NCBI GenBank assembly: GCA_036263455.1
Contig: DATAGZ010000001.1
Coordinates: 164,546 to 228,545, forward strand
Source: DATAGZ01 sp036263455
GTDB lineage: Bacteria > Pseudomonadota > Alphaproteobacteria > Dongiales > Dongiaceae
DNA length: 64,000 nucleotides
Direction of reading: 5' to 3'
The translations under genes were made by a program, and so were the position numbers. Below the pieces are notes generated by a model. That model was not told the DNA's origin. It searched no databases and was given only the letters and a program-made list of their open reading frames with translations. Positions 24,742 through 33,508 of the stretch are shown here, piece by piece (position 1 is the stretch's first letter; each line of letters opens with the position of its first letter).

Positions 24742-26337
24742 CTATTCGGTCTTATCAACGCCGCTTAGCAGGATGTGATCGAGCGGATCGACGACAAATC
24801 CCTTAATTTTCTTGCTCACAGGCCAGGATGTGGTCGAATGGGCAATCGGGACAGCCGGCGCTTCCTCATGGAAGATCACCTGGGCCTTGTCATAAAGGGC
24901 CTTGCGTTTTGCCTGGTCGGCCGTGTTGGCCGCTTCGACCAGCAATTGCGAGAAGCCCGTCTTCGGATCACACCAGGCGCTGTAATTACCGCCACCGATA
25001 CGCGCCGCCGGGCAAGCGAACAGCGTATTCAGGAAGTTGTCCGGATCGCCATTATCCCCGGTCCAACCCATCTGGGAGATTTGACCCTCGTGGTTGCCGA
25101 GACGCTTGCGATACTCGCCCCATTCGTAGGTGACGATTTTGCCCTTGAGACCAACTTTGGCCAAATCCGACTGCAGCAGCTCGGCGATCTTCTTTCCGTC
25201 CGGATTATAGGGACGCTGTACCGGCTGAGCCCACAGTTCGAATTCATATCCGTCGGGAACACCGGCGGCCTTGAGCAGCTTCTTGGCCGCCTCGGGATCG
25301 TAGGGATAGGGCTTCACGTTCTGGTTCCAGGCCCACATTGTCGGTGGAATGGGATTGACCGCCACCTGGCCTAGACCCTGATAGACCGCCTTCACGATCG
25401 CATCCTTATCGACCGCCATGCTGATCGCCTGACGGACGCGCTTATCGCTCAGATACGGCTTGGTCACGTTGAGATACAGGTAAAGCGCGTTCAGACCGGC
25501 CTGGTGCAGCACGGTGATGTTGGGATTAGCTTCCAGGCTCTTTACGTCTGGTGCCGCCGGATAGGTCATGATATCGCATTCGCCGGCCTCGAGCTTGGCC
25601 TTGCGCACCGCCGAATCCTTGGCGATCACATACGCGACCGTATCGAAGGCGGGCTTGTCTCCCCAATAGGTCTCATTGCGCTTGTAGCGGATGACCGCAT
25701 CCTTCTGATACGCGACAAACTGATAGGGGCCGGTACCGACCGGGTTCCAATCCACCTGATCGCCCTTGCCCGCCTTGAGCATCGCATCCAGGTATTCCTT
25801 GGAATCGATCGCCGCGAAATCCATGGCGAGGTCGGCCAGGAACGGCGCATTGGGGGCGGTGAGATCGAACCTCACCGTATAATCGTCGACCTTGGTGATC
25901 TTGCTCAGCAGATTGGGCATATCCATATCGCCGAAATAATCGTAGGACGCCGAGAGCTTGTAATAGGGGCTGTCCTTTTTCCACATGCGCTCGAACGTGG
26001 CAACGACATCGTCGGCGTTGAAATCGCGGGTCGGCTTGAAGGAATCGGTGCTCTGGAATTTTACGCCATGGCGAAGATGAAAAGTGAACGCCTTCCCATC
26101 GTCGGAGACGTCCCACTTCTCGGCCAGGCTCGGCTGAAGCTCGGTCGTGCCCGGCTTGAATCTCACCAGGCGCTCGTAGACGTTATTGACCGTGTTCAGG
26201 GTCGTGCCCGACTCGCTGACGTGTGGGCTCAACTGCTCCGGGCTTCCCTCGGTGCAAATGGTGAGGTTCTTGGCGAATGCCTGCCCCCCAACACTAAGCG
26301 CAGCGACCGCCGCCGCGCCGATGATGAACTGTCTCAT
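24742..26337 (-). CDS. ABC transporter substrate-binding protein, dipeptide (DppA) type
   Basis: A 531-residue SBP family 5 protein. Signal peptide near residues 1-22 (FIIGAAAVAALSVGGQAFA). The mature start KNLTICTEGSPEQLSPH and NNVYERLVRFKPGTTEL, then GVKFQSTDSFKPTRDFNADD and PVGTGPYQF, match DppA-like dipeptide/heme-binding proteins. ATG 26337 has GGGGAG 11 bases upstream. It is a separate transcription unit from oppABCDF (terminator after it) and may feed the same permease with a different peptide range. No dedicated permease lies beside it. Confidence 0.92.
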   Translation of the reverse strand: MRQFIIGAAAVAALSVGGQAFAKNLTICTEGSPEQLSPHVSESGTTLNTVNNVYERLVRFKPGTTELQPSLAEKWDVSDDGKAFTFHLRHGVKFQSTDSFKPTRDFNADDVVATFERMWKKDSPYYKLSASYDYFGDMDMPNLLSKITKVDDYTVRFDLTAPNAPFLADLAMDFAAIDSKEYLDAMLKAGKGDQVDWNPVGTGPYQFVAYQKDAVIRYKRNETYWGDKPAFDTVAYVIAKDSAVRKAKLEAGECDIMTYPAAPDVKSLEANPNITVLHQAGLNALYLYLNVTKPYLSDKRVRQAISMAVDKDAIVKAVYQGLGQVAVNPIPPTMWAWNQNVKPYPYDPEAAKKLLKAAGVPDGYEFELWAQPVQRPYNPDGKKIAELLQSDLAKVGLKGKIVTYEWGEYRKRLGNHEGQISQMGWTGDNGDPDNFLNTLFACPAARIGGGNYSAWCDPKTGFSQLLVEAANTADQAKRKALYDKAQVIFHEEAPAVPIAHSTTSWPVSKKIKGFVVDPLDHILLSGVDKTE

Positions 26338-26380
26338 AGAAAAAAATCTCCCCAAATGTGCGGGATTTCCCGCCAAATCG

Positions 26381-26409
26381 AGACTAGGAGCGAAAGCGGG
26401 GCAAGTCAA
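26381..26409 (-). promoter_or_regulatory. Candidate sigma-70 promoter of the DppA-type gene
   Basis: Minus strand TTGACT (26404-26409), 17-base spacer, TAGTCT (26381-26386), located 44 bases before the start codon and overlapping the 3' end of the upstream DMT gene. A palindrome CGGGATTTCCCG at 26361-26372 lies in the leader. Sequence match only. Confidence 0.45.
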
Positions 26410-27313
26410 TTCTCTTGGCGCCAACTCGAAATCTTCCGGAAACCGAGGCCAAGGCGGACAGGCCAACACCCAGGATGATCAGAAAAAAGCCGAGCCATTC
26501 GGCGATGCTTGGCTCTTCGCCCAACGCCCATGTCGCAGCGCCGAGGCCGATCACCGGCACGATCAGAAAGACCAGCGACGACGTGATGGCAGGCAGATTC
26601 TTCTGCGCATTCACCATGCCCCAGACCGCAAAGGCCGTCGCAAGCGGACCATTATAGAGAAGGATGATCGACAGGTTCTGGGAAAGGGAGAGATGCACGG
26701 GTCCGGCCACCGCATAGGCAATCGGCGCCATGACCAGAGTGCCCACGAGCAATTGCCAGGGCAAGACATGCTCCGGCTGCAAATGCCAGCGATGAGCGCG
26801 GCTGTGCAGGATAGCCGCCGCCCAGGCGAGCGAGGCGAGAAGCAGGAGGAGATTGCCGCGCCAATGGGCGAGCAGGCCCATGGGGTCGACCAGAATCAAA
26901 AGACCCGCCATGCCACAGGCCAGGCCGGCCTTGCTGGCGCGGGTCAGCCGTTCCCCAAGAAACGCCCATGCACCGGGCAGTACCCAGAGCGGCGTGGAAT
27001 AAGCGAGGATTGCCGACTTTCCGGCAGGAAGATAGGCGAGGCCCGCATGGATCAGCATCTGAGCACCGGCGAGCTGGAGGATGCCGACCGACAGAATGAT
27101 CGGCCAATCGGCGCGCGCCGGCCAGTGGAGCCGGTCCAGTACCGCCAGAAAGAGAAACGCCGACAGGCATCCGAAGGCCACGCGCGCGGTGGCGAACCAC
27201 AGCGGCGCCATCAGCCCGACGGCCACTTTCATGATGGGCCAGTTGACACCCCAGATGAGGGCGCTCGCGCCAAAGACGGCATAAGAAAACAGAACTTTGC
27301 GGGATGTCGCCAA
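26384..27313 (-). CDS. DMT (EamA) family exporter
   Basis: A 309-residue membrane protein with ten predicted helices formed by two EamA repeats, the first opening with ASALIWGVNWPIMKVAVGL and the second with LLLLASLAWAAAILHSRAH. Family members export amino acids, nucleosides or other metabolites; the substrate cannot be inferred. The C-terminal end (SGRFRVGAKRIDLPRFRS) is positively charged and cytoplasmic. The stop overlaps the likely promoter of the next gene. The DUF3501 gene ends 11 bases upstream of its start, so read-through from that block is possible. Confidence 0.87.
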   Translation of the reverse strand: MATSRKVLFSYAVFGASALIWGVNWPIMKVAVGLMAPLWFATARVAFGCLSAFLFLAVLDRLHWPARADWPIILSVGILQLAGAQMLIHAGLAYLPAGKSAILAYSTPLWVLPGAWAFLGERLTRASKAGLACGMAGLLILVDPMGLLAHWRGNLLLLLASLAWAAAILHSRAHRWHLQPEHVLPWQLLVGTLVMAPIAYAVAGPVHLSLSQNLSIILLYNGPLATAFAVWGMVNAQKNLPAITSSLVFLIVPVIGLGAATWALGEEPSIAEWLGFFLIILGVGLSALASVSGRFRVGAKRIDLPRFRS

Positions 27314-27324
27314 GACCGCGGGAT

Positions 27325-27906
27325 TTAGGCGAAATCGCCGCTGAGTGCGCGGCGCACCGGCTCGGTGATCTTCGCCATATGCGGATAGGCCGGATGGTGA
27401 AAGCCCAAGAGAATATCGGCGTTCTCGACGCGAAAGGCCGCCATGGCCGCTTGGGTAAAGGAGAAGCGCACGAAATGGACCGCGGAGGTTTTCCCCGCCT
27501 CGTTCGTGCGCTCGCCCTCCGCTTCGGCGGAAATTTCCTGCCCGGCCACCTTGAGGAAGATCGTGTGTTCGATATTGCCGAGCGCGGCCAGCTCGCGCGC
27601 GCGGCGGGCCGGATCGTCGATCTCGAACATCAGGGTCGCCACCAGTTCCTGGCCTTGAGGAACGAGCGGGTTATAGGCCGCGAGCTCTTCGCCAAGCTGG
27701 ACATCGCCGCCCTTCTCGATATACAGCATCTCCTGCACCTGGGCGCGCATGGTTTCAAAGGATTCGAAGTAAAAAGTCGCAAATGGGCCGACGGGTACGC
27801 GGCGCTCTTTCTTATGCTGAACCAGAGCGCGGCGCAGCTCGGCGCGCCGGGCAGCGTATTCGGCCGCCGGCATCAGATCGGCCGATTCAATCCGCCGCTT
27901 CATCAT
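27325..27906 (-). CDS. DUF3501 family protein
   Basis: A 193-residue soluble protein matching DUF3501: VGPFATFYFESFETMRAQVQEMLYIEKGG, then ELAAYNPLVPQGQELVATLMFEI and VHFVRFSFTQAAMAAFR. The function is not established, but the family is repeatedly encoded with rubrerythrin and a cysteine-rich Fe-S protein, as here. The first of two adjacent ATGs is used (27906, MMKRRIES); 27903 is equally possible. The start overlaps the preceding Fe-S gene by 17-20 bases, so translation is likely coupled. Confidence 0.88.
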   Translation of the reverse strand: MMKRRIESADLMPAAEYAARRAELRRALVQHKKERRVPVGPFATFYFESFETMRAQVQEMLYIEKGGDVQLGEELAAYNPLVPQGQELVATLMFEIDDPARRARELAALGNIEHTIFLKVAGQEISAEAEGERTNEAGKTSAVHFVRFSFTQAAMAAFRVENADILLGFHHPAYPHMAKITEPVRRALSGDFA

Positions 27907-29227
27907 AGCCGTAGGCGCGGGCGAATAATTCGATGGGGTGTGGCGCGGGCTTGCGCGGCCCGCCGAGCATCTCCACGCCTTGGGCGATATGCGCTCCCGC
28001 CAGGGGGCATTCGGAGACAATATATTTGGCTTCGCTGGCAAGAGCGGCGCGCGCAACCGGGCGCCCGACCTTGATGGCGGTCTCGAAATTGCCTTTGAGA
28101 ACGCCCCAGCTGCCCCCGTGACCGGAGCATCGCTCCACTACATCTAACTTTTGGTCCGGGATGAGGCGCAGCAGCTCGGCAGCCTTCTGGCCCATATTCT
28201 GGGCGCGCGCGTGGCAGGCGATATGCACGACCATCGCGCCGTCCAGCGGCGCGAGGCCAGGCGCCAACCCTTCATGCCGGGCGATATCCACGACATATTC
28301 GCTGATATCGAAGCTGGCCTCGGCTAATTTCTTGACCCCCTCGTGCTCCGGCAGGATCAGCGGCCATTCGAACTTCAGCATCAAGGCGCAGGACGGAACG
28401 AGCGCCACGATGTCATAGCCCTGCTCGACATAGGGCAAAAGGGTCGCCACCACCTCTTCGGCATGCTCGGCCACGCGCGCAATGTCGCCTTTTTCGAGCT
28501 GGGGCATGCCGCAGCAGCGCGGATAGACCACTTCGCTCTCCACCCCATTTCGGGCGAGGACGTGGCGGGCGGCGAGTCCGATGGTGGGGTTATTGTAATT
28601 GGCGAAGCAGGTGGCATAAAGCACCGCCTTGCGCCCGTGCGCGGGCGCCGCGCTATTCACTGGGGGTGCGCCGCCTTCCATGGCGCGCGTCACGAGCGTG
28701 CGACCGCAGAAACGCGGCAGCGCCGCGTTCGGATCGACGCCGATAGCCTGCTTGGCCATGTCCTGGATCACGCCGGGGCCCGCCGCCCAATTGGCGAGCG
28801 GGGCGGCAAAGCTCGCAAGCTTGCCGTTGCGATCCGTCTCCGCCAGCTGACCGACCAACGCCTTCTCCTCGCGCTTGCGGTGTTCGACGGCCCGGTAGCG
28901 CAACATCAGATGCGGAAAATCGAGCTGGAATTCATGGGGCGGCACGTAGGGGCACTTGGTCATGAAGCATAGATCGCAGAGCGTGCAGGCATCCACCACC
29001 GGCTTGAAGTCGGCGGAGGCCACCTCGTCCAATTCTCCGCTCGCGGAATTGTCGGCGAGGTCAAACAAGCGGGGAAACGAATCGCACAGGTTGAAGCAGC
29101 GCCGGCAACCGTGGCAGATATCGAAGACGCGCCGCATCTCGCGATCCAGCGCCGCCTCGTCGTAAAACTCCTCCTCCCGCCAACCGAGGGGATGGCGGAT
29201 CGGTTTTTCCAGACTGCCTTCGCGCAT
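27887..29227 (-). CDS. Fe-S / CCG-domain protein, GlpC/HdrD-like
   Basis: A ~446-residue protein with two 4Fe-4S ferredoxin motifs, CHGCRRCFNLC near residue 36 and CTLCDLCFMTKCP near residue 75, followed by two CCG cysteine-rich domains (PRCCGMPQLEKGD near 250 and VERCSGHGGSWG near 380) of the heterodisulfide-reductase/glycerol-3-phosphate dehydrogenase C type. These usually bind an extra Fe-S cluster and pass electrons to a disulfide or quinone. No catalytic flavoprotein partner lies nearby; its neighbours are rubrerythrin and DUF3501. The ATG at 29227 is 17 bases after the rubrerythrin stop. Confidence 0.88.
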   Translation of the reverse strand: MREGSLEKPIRHPLGWREEEFYDEAALDREMRRVFDICHGCRRCFNLCDSFPRLFDLADNSASGELDEVASADFKPVVDACTLCDLCFMTKCPYVPPHEFQLDFPHLMLRYRAVEHRKREEKALVGQLAETDRNGKLASFAAPLANWAAGPGVIQDMAKQAIGVDPNAALPRFCGRTLVTRAMEGGAPPVNSAAPAHGRKAVLYATCFANYNNPTIGLAARHVLARNGVESEVVYPRCCGMPQLEKGDIARVAEHAEEVVATLLPYVEQGYDIVALVPSCALMLKFEWPLILPEHEGVKKLAEASFDISEYVVDIARHEGLAPGLAPLDGAMVVHIACHARAQNMGQKAAELLRLIPDQKLDVVERCSGHGGSWGVLKGNFETAIKVGRPVARAALASEAKYIVSECPLAGAHIAQGVEMLGGPRKPAPHPIELFARAYGYDEAAD

Positions 29228-29244
29228 TTTCGTCCTAGCGGACC

Positions 29245-29664
29245 TCAGCCCAGGGTATCGAGGGCCTTTTGGAACCGTCCGGCATGAGACTTTTCCGCCT
29301 TGGCGAGAGTTTCGAACCAATCGGCGATCTCGTCGAATCCTTCCTCGCGCGCGGCACGCGCCATGCCCGGATACATATCCGTATATTCGTGCGTTTCGCC
29401 CGCGATCGAGGCTTTGAGATTCGCCCCCGTCGCGCCAATCGGCAAGCCCGTCGCCGGATCCCCGACACCCTCGAGATATTCGAGGTGGCCGTGGGCGTGA
29501 CCGGTTTCGCCTTCCGCCGTCGAACGGAAGACCGCGGCAACATCATTGTACCCTTCCACGTCGGCCTTTTGTGCGAAATAGAGGTAGCGGCGGTTGGCCT
29601 GGCTTTCCCCGGCAAAGGCAGCCTTGAGATTTTCTTCCGTCCGCGATCCTTTGAGATTTTTCAT
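29245..29664 (-). CDS. Rubrerythrin family protein
   Basis: A 139-residue four-helix-bundle di-iron protein. Iron-ligand motifs are visible: E in AFAGESQANRRYLYFA, ExxH in STAEGETGHAHGH, E in SIAGETHEY, and ExxxxxH in TLAKAEKSHAG. There is no C-terminal rubredoxin Cys4 domain, so electrons must come from a partner, which the adjacent Fe-S protein could supply. Rubrerythrins reduce hydrogen peroxide. ATG 29664 has a strong AGGAGG site. It is first in a three-gene block behind irr, with its own likely promoter. Confidence 0.92.
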   Translation of the reverse strand: MKNLKGSRTEENLKAAFAGESQANRRYLYFAQKADVEGYNDVAAVFRSTAEGETGHAHGHLEYLEGVGDPATGLPIGATGANLKASIAGETHEYTDMYPGMARAAREEGFDEIADWFETLAKAEKSHAGRFQKALDTLG

Positions 29665-29688
29665 GGTTCCTCCTCTGATGAGGAGCCG

Positions 29689-29738
29689 ATCATGCCCAGC
29701 CATGGCGCGGCTGTCAATCTTTAATATCGATTCTAGAA
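29689..29738 (-). promoter_or_regulatory. Rubrerythrin promoter with an upstream palindrome
   Basis: Minus strand TTGACA (29712-29717), a 17-base spacer and CATGAT (29689-29694) form a good sigma-70 promoter 24 bases before the ATG. The palindrome TTCTAGAA (29731-29738) sits about 13 bases upstream of the -35 in an AT-rich stretch. It resembles half of an iron control element, so Irr binding is possible. The promoter match is sequence-based and the regulator link is inferred. Confidence 0.5.
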
Positions 29739-29757
29739 AAACGAATAACGTATTGAA

Positions 29758-30165
29758 TTATTTTGTTTTTATTATCAGACCCACCGAGGCGATCGCGCGA
29801 CCTTCCGGCGCGGGATAGTGGATGGTAATCTGATCGGCCGGGATATCCTCAAGCAAGCCGGTCTTTTCATCGTAGAAATGATAATGGTCGATGCAATTCG
29901 TGTCGAAATAAGTGCGCCCCGCATCGACCGCGAGCGACCGCAGCAAGCCGGCCCGCGTGAGTTGGTGCAGGACGTTATAGACGGTGGCGAGCGACAGTTT
30001 CACCCCGTCCTCCTGGGCTTCGGTGAAGAGTTGCTCTGCCGTGACATGGCGGTCGCCGCCGCGCCAGAGCAGCTTGCCCAGGGCGATTCGCTGGCGTGTC
30101 GGCCTGAGGCCGACGCCGTGGAACAAGGCCACGATGTCGCGTCCGGATTTCCCAGCGGGCTGCAT
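29758..30165 (-). CDS. irr: Fur-family regulator, Irr-like
   Basis: A ~135-residue Fur-family protein with a winged-helix N-terminus. The opening GVGLRPTRQRIALGKLLWRG and DRHVTAEQLFTEA and the loop LSLATVYNVLHQLTRAGLL match Irr of alphaproteobacteria. The dimerisation/sensing part has HYHFYDEK, a histidine-rich segment without the CxxC metal motif of Fur or PerR. Irr senses haem status and represses iron-storage and haem genes under iron limitation. The ATG at 30165 is used; a GTG at 30183 would add 6 residues. Upstream of rubrerythrin on the same strand, suggesting iron or peroxide control of that block. Confidence 0.85.
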   Translation of the reverse strand: MQPAGKSGRDIVALFHGVGLRPTRQRIALGKLLWRGGDRHVTAEQLFTEAQEDGVKLSLATVYNVLHQLTRAGLLRSLAVDAGRTYFDTNCIDHYHFYDEKTGLLEDIPADQITIHYPAPEGRAIASVGLIIKTK

Positions 30166-30222
30166 GACGCCATTGAACCGCACTTTGCCGTCCTTGGCAA
30201 CCCTCTGGGCAAGCCGTACCCT

Positions 30223-31305
30223 CTAGAGGCTGGAGAGATTGGCCGTCATGAAATTGGTGAAGCCGTTTTCCGCGACGTGGAACCATTGCAGTTCGTCGCT
30301 GCGGAATTTCCGCCATTGCTCGTAGATCTTCTTGAAATTGGGGTTCGAGGCCGAGGTTTCTTCGTAAAGTTCGTTGGCGGCCTTGAAGCTTGCCTGCATG
30401 AGTTCCTTGCTGAAAGGGCGCAGCATGGTGCCGCCAGCGATCAGGCGCTTGAGGGCGGCGGGATTCTGCGCGTCATATTTCGCCTGCATGACCACATGGG
30501 CTTCCGCGCACGCCGCCTGCAGAATGGCCTTGTATTCGGCGCTCAGCCCGTCCCACGCGCCCTTATTGACCAGCAGCGAGAGCTGCGCGCCGCCTTCCCA
30601 CCAGCCGGGATAATAGTAATATTTCGCCACCTTGTTGAAACCGAGCTTTTCATCGTCATAGGGTCCGACCCATTCGGCCGCGTCGATGGTGCCCTTCTCC
30701 AGGGCCGGATAGATATCGCCGCCGGGAATCTGCTGCGGCACGACACCAAGGCGCTTCAGGACTTGGCCGGCGAAGCCCCCGATACGATATTTCAACCCCT
30801 TGAGGTCGTTGACTTCCTTGATCTCGCGGTTGAACCAGCCGCCCATCTGCGTGCCGGTGTTGCCGGCGGGAAACGGCACGACATTATAGGCTGCGAAGAA
30901 TTCGGTCAGCAGCTCGCGACCGCCGCCGCTGTAGATCCACGCCGTCTGCTGGCGGGAATTGAGACCGAAGGGCACGGCCGTATCGAAGGCGAAGGTTGGA
31001 TCCTTGCCATAAAAATAATAGCAGGCAGTGTGACCGCATTCGACCGTACCCCCCTGAACCGCATCGAGAACCTGCGGCCCGGGAACGATTTCGCCCGCGG
31101 CGAAGGTCCTGATTTCGAACTTGCCGCCGGTCGCTTCCTTGACGCGCGCGGCGATGACATCGGCCGCGCCGAAGATGGTATCGAGCGATTTAGGAAAGCT
31201 GGAGGCCAGCCGCCAGCGCAGGGCCCCCTGCGCAATTGCCGGTGCGGCGAACGAGGCCGTGGCCAGACCGAGGCCGGCGGTTTTCAGGAATCTACGACGT
31301 TTCAT
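30223..31305 (-). CDS. TRAP transporter substrate-binding protein (DctP-like), orphan
   Basis: A 360-residue binding protein of the DctP family. The N-terminus MKRRRFLKTAGLGLATASFA carries a twin-arginine motif, so Tat export is likely and possibly cofactor-free folding before export. The body includes RLASSFPKSLDTIFGAAD, the signature WFNREIKEVNDLKGLKYR, and PYDDEKLGFNKVAKYYYYPG, which resembles 2-oxoacid-binding TakP-like proteins. Ligand is not certain. No DctQ or DctM membrane subunit is encoded in the window. ATG 31305 follows GGGGAGAG. Confidence 0.88.
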   Translation of the reverse strand: MKRRRFLKTAGLGLATASFAAPAIAQGALRWRLASSFPKSLDTIFGAADVIAARVKEATGGKFEIRTFAAGEIVPGPQVLDAVQGGTVECGHTACYYFYGKDPTFAFDTAVPFGLNSRQQTAWIYSGGGRELLTEFFAAYNVVPFPAGNTGTQMGGWFNREIKEVNDLKGLKYRIGGFAGQVLKRLGVVPQQIPGGDIYPALEKGTIDAAEWVGPYDDEKLGFNKVAKYYYYPGWWEGGAQLSLLVNKGAWDGLSAEYKAILQAACAEAHVVMQAKYDAQNPAALKRLIAGGTMLRPFSKELMQASFKAANELYEETSASNPNFKKIYEQWRKFRSDELQWFHVAENGFTNFMTANLSSL

Positions 31306-31360
31306 TTCTCTCCCCTTGGTCGTCATGCGGCTGAAGCTTACTCTTTTCTTTTGATCTTAT

Positions 31361-32215
31361 CTAGATTGCTTCGGAAAAGCGCAACTTTTCCATCCAGGCG
31401 CGCACCTCGACCGCCTGCGCTGGGTCGAGCAAGCGGTGACGCAAGAAGAAATCGGCAAAGACGAGCACCGCATCGATCAGAAAAGGCGCGTCCGACTCCA
31501 GAAGCGCCAGCAATTCGCGGCTGCCCACGAGGCGGAATTCGGCGACCTCGCCATCCCGATTTTGCGGAGCGACATCCTTCGGCATGAGCAGTTCATAGTT
31601 GGCCTGCCATTCGCGCCGAAGTCCCGCGGGCGTTTCCTCTGCGAAGGCGATCTCACCTGCGCGGCTGGCATTGACGAGCATGGTGGAGTCTAAACCGGCT
31701 TCCTCCCAGGCTTCCTTTCTCAGATTTTCCTCGAGCGAAAGGTCGTGAGGCTGGCCACCGCCCACCATCGTATCCCAAGCAAGCGGGGCGAGATGTTTGT
31801 GGGCGGCCCGGCGCGCAAGCCAGAAGGAGTACTCTGCGCCGTCCTTGCAATATCCGACCAGATTGACGCCATAGGCCCGCAAGCCGAGGAGCGCCGCCGC
31901 CGCGCGTTCGATCAGGAAGGCGGGCTTCTCCCCGAAACGGGTATTGGCAGGATAAAGCTCGTTGCGCCAGCCGGGAATCCGGTCGTGATGGCGGGTCAAG
32001 CGCGCGGCAAGCGCGGCGGTACGCTTCTCCGGCGTATCTAGATGGGATGCAAAGCGCGCCTCGTGGGCGTCGGCACGCAGGACCTCTCCTCCGGCTAGCA
32101 AGAAATCGGCGCGGCGCGGATCGATCCAGCCGAGCCGCACTCCATCGACCAGGAGCGGTCGATATTTTTCAAGACACGGCGAGCCGATTGCCGCGAGGCG
32201 ACGCGTGAAGCTCAT
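31361..32215 (-). CDS. Nudix hydrolase with DUF4743 domain
   Basis: A 284-residue protein: an N-terminal DUF4743 region and a C-terminal Nudix fold. The Nudix helix is readable as GGGQPHDLSLEENLRKEAWEEAG (shown here only by key residues G, E, R, E, E, G; about residues 157-179). The layout resembles eukaryotic/bacterial proteins related to thiamine pyrophosphate hydrolysis (Tnr3/Nudt24-like), but the substrate cannot be set. Close to metZ (12 bases after its stop), likely one transcript. Confidence 0.82.
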   Translation of the reverse strand: MSFTRRLAAIGSPCLEKYRPLLVDGVRLGWIDPRRADFLLAGGEVLRADAHEARFASHLDTPEKRTAALAARLTRHHDRIPGWRNELYPANTRFGEKPAFLIERAAAALLGLRAYGVNLVGYCKDGAEYSFWLARRAAHKHLAPLAWDTMVGGGQPHDLSLEENLRKEAWEEAGLDSTMLVNASRAGEIAFAEETPAGLRREWQANYELLMPKDVAPQNRDGEVAEFRLVGSRELLALLESDAPFLIDAVLVFADFFLRHRLLDPAQAVEVRAWMEKLRFSEAI

Positions 32216-32227
32216 GACCGCCGCGCC

Positions 32228-33418
32228 CTAGATTTGGGCAAGCGCCTGAGCGATGTCCTGGAGCAGGTCGCGCTCATCCTCGATCCCGACCGAGAGACGT
32301 ATCAGACCCTCGGTGATTCCCTGGTCACGGCGATCCTCGGGCGATAGCCTTTGATGGGTCGTGGTGGCGGGATGGCAGGCGAGACTCTTTGCATCGCCGA
32401 GATTGTTCGAAATGAGGATGAGCTCCAACGCATTCAAGAACCGAAACGCGGCGCTCCGCCCGCCTTCGATCTCGAAGGAGAGCATGGTCCCGCCGGCAGC
32501 CATCTGTCGGCGGGCAAGCTCGATCTGGGGGAAATTCGCGAGGCGCGGATAATGAACGGCTAGCACTTTTTCCTGCCGTGCGAGCATCTCCGCGAGGCGG
32601 TGGGCGCTGGCCGAAGCCTTGTGGACCCGGAGCTCCATGCTCTCCAATCCCTTGAGCATCACCCAGGCATTGAAGGGACTCAGGGACGGGCCGGTATGGC
32701 GGTAAAAAGGCTGGAACACCTCTTCGATGAAGGCGCGTCTGCCAAGGACGATTCCTCCGAGGGCGCGGCCCTGACCATCGATATGCTTGGTCGCCGAATA
32801 AAATACGACATCCGCGCCCAGCCGCAGGGGCGATTGCAGGATCGGCGTGGCAAAGACATTGTCGACGATCACCTGGGCGCCCACTCGATGCGCGAGGTCG
32901 CTCACCGCCTGGATGTCGACCAGCCTTAAGGTCGGGTTAGAAGGCGTCTCGATCACGACGCAGCGGGCGCCCCGACGCAGCGCATCTTCCCATTGCTGCA
33001 GGTCCCGTCCATCGACGAGCTGGGTCTCGATCCCGAACCGAGGCAGGATCTCGGTCAGAATATAATGGCAGGAGCTGAATAGAGCGTTGGCCGCCACCAC
33101 CCGGTCGCCGGCCTTGAGCTGGCACATCAGCGCGGCAAAGAAAGCCGCCATGCCGGTAGAGGTGGCGCGCGCCTGCTCGGCATCTTCGAGCATCGCCATG
33201 CGTTCCTCGAACATGCCGACGGTGGCATTGCCGTAGCGGCCATAGACATAGCGCGGGCGGGAATTGTCGAAAGCGGCCTGCGCCTCCTCCGCATTCTCGT
33301 ACACGTAGCCGGAATTGAAAAAAATCGCCTCGCTGGTCTCGGCAAATTGCGAGCGCTTCGTCCCGCCATGCACGGCGCGGGTCGCGGGATGCCAGCGGGA
33401 AGCAGAGCGAGACGTCAT
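32228..33418 (-). CDS. metZ: O-succinylhomoserine sulfhydrylase
   Basis: A 396-residue PLP enzyme of the Cys/Met metabolism family. The cofactor lysine lies in FYSATKHIDGQGR; other signatures are RYVYGRYGNATV near the N-terminus, CVVIETPSNPTLRLVDI and NAWVMLKGLESMELRV. HIDGQGRALGGIV points to MetZ, which makes homocysteine from O-succinylhomoserine and sulfide, rather than to cystathionine gamma-synthase. ATG 33418 has an AAGGA site 6-10 bases upstream. I looked for a SAM riboswitch in the ~90-base leader and saw no convincing one. Confidence 0.92.
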   Translation of the reverse strand: MTSRSASRWHPATRAVHGGTKRSQFAETSEAIFFNSGYVYENAEEAQAAFDNSRPRYVYGRYGNATVGMFEERMAMLEDAEQARATSTGMAAFFAALMCQLKAGDRVVAANALFSSCHYILTEILPRFGIETQLVDGRDLQQWEDALRRGARCVVIETPSNPTLRLVDIQAVSDLAHRVGAQVIVDNVFATPILQSPLRLGADVVFYSATKHIDGQGRALGGIVLGRRAFIEEVFQPFYRHTGPSLSPFNAWVMLKGLESMELRVHKASASAHRLAEMLARQEKVLAVHYPRLANFPQIELARRQMAAGGTMLSFEIEGGRSAAFRFLNALELILISNNLGDAKSLACHPATTTHQRLSPEDRRDQGITEGLIRLSVGIEDERDLLQDIAQALAQI

Positions 33419-33508
33419 GCAAAATCCTTATCGGAACAGCGCGGCTATCGCAAGCTTTTCCAGGCATTTGCGAAGCGAACTTGCAAAATTTAGCAAAGGC
33501 ACTCAAGC

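Noticed and set aside
30165..31587. Long plus-strand frame over irr and the TRAP gene
   Set aside because: Antisense to clearly recognised genes and without domain content.
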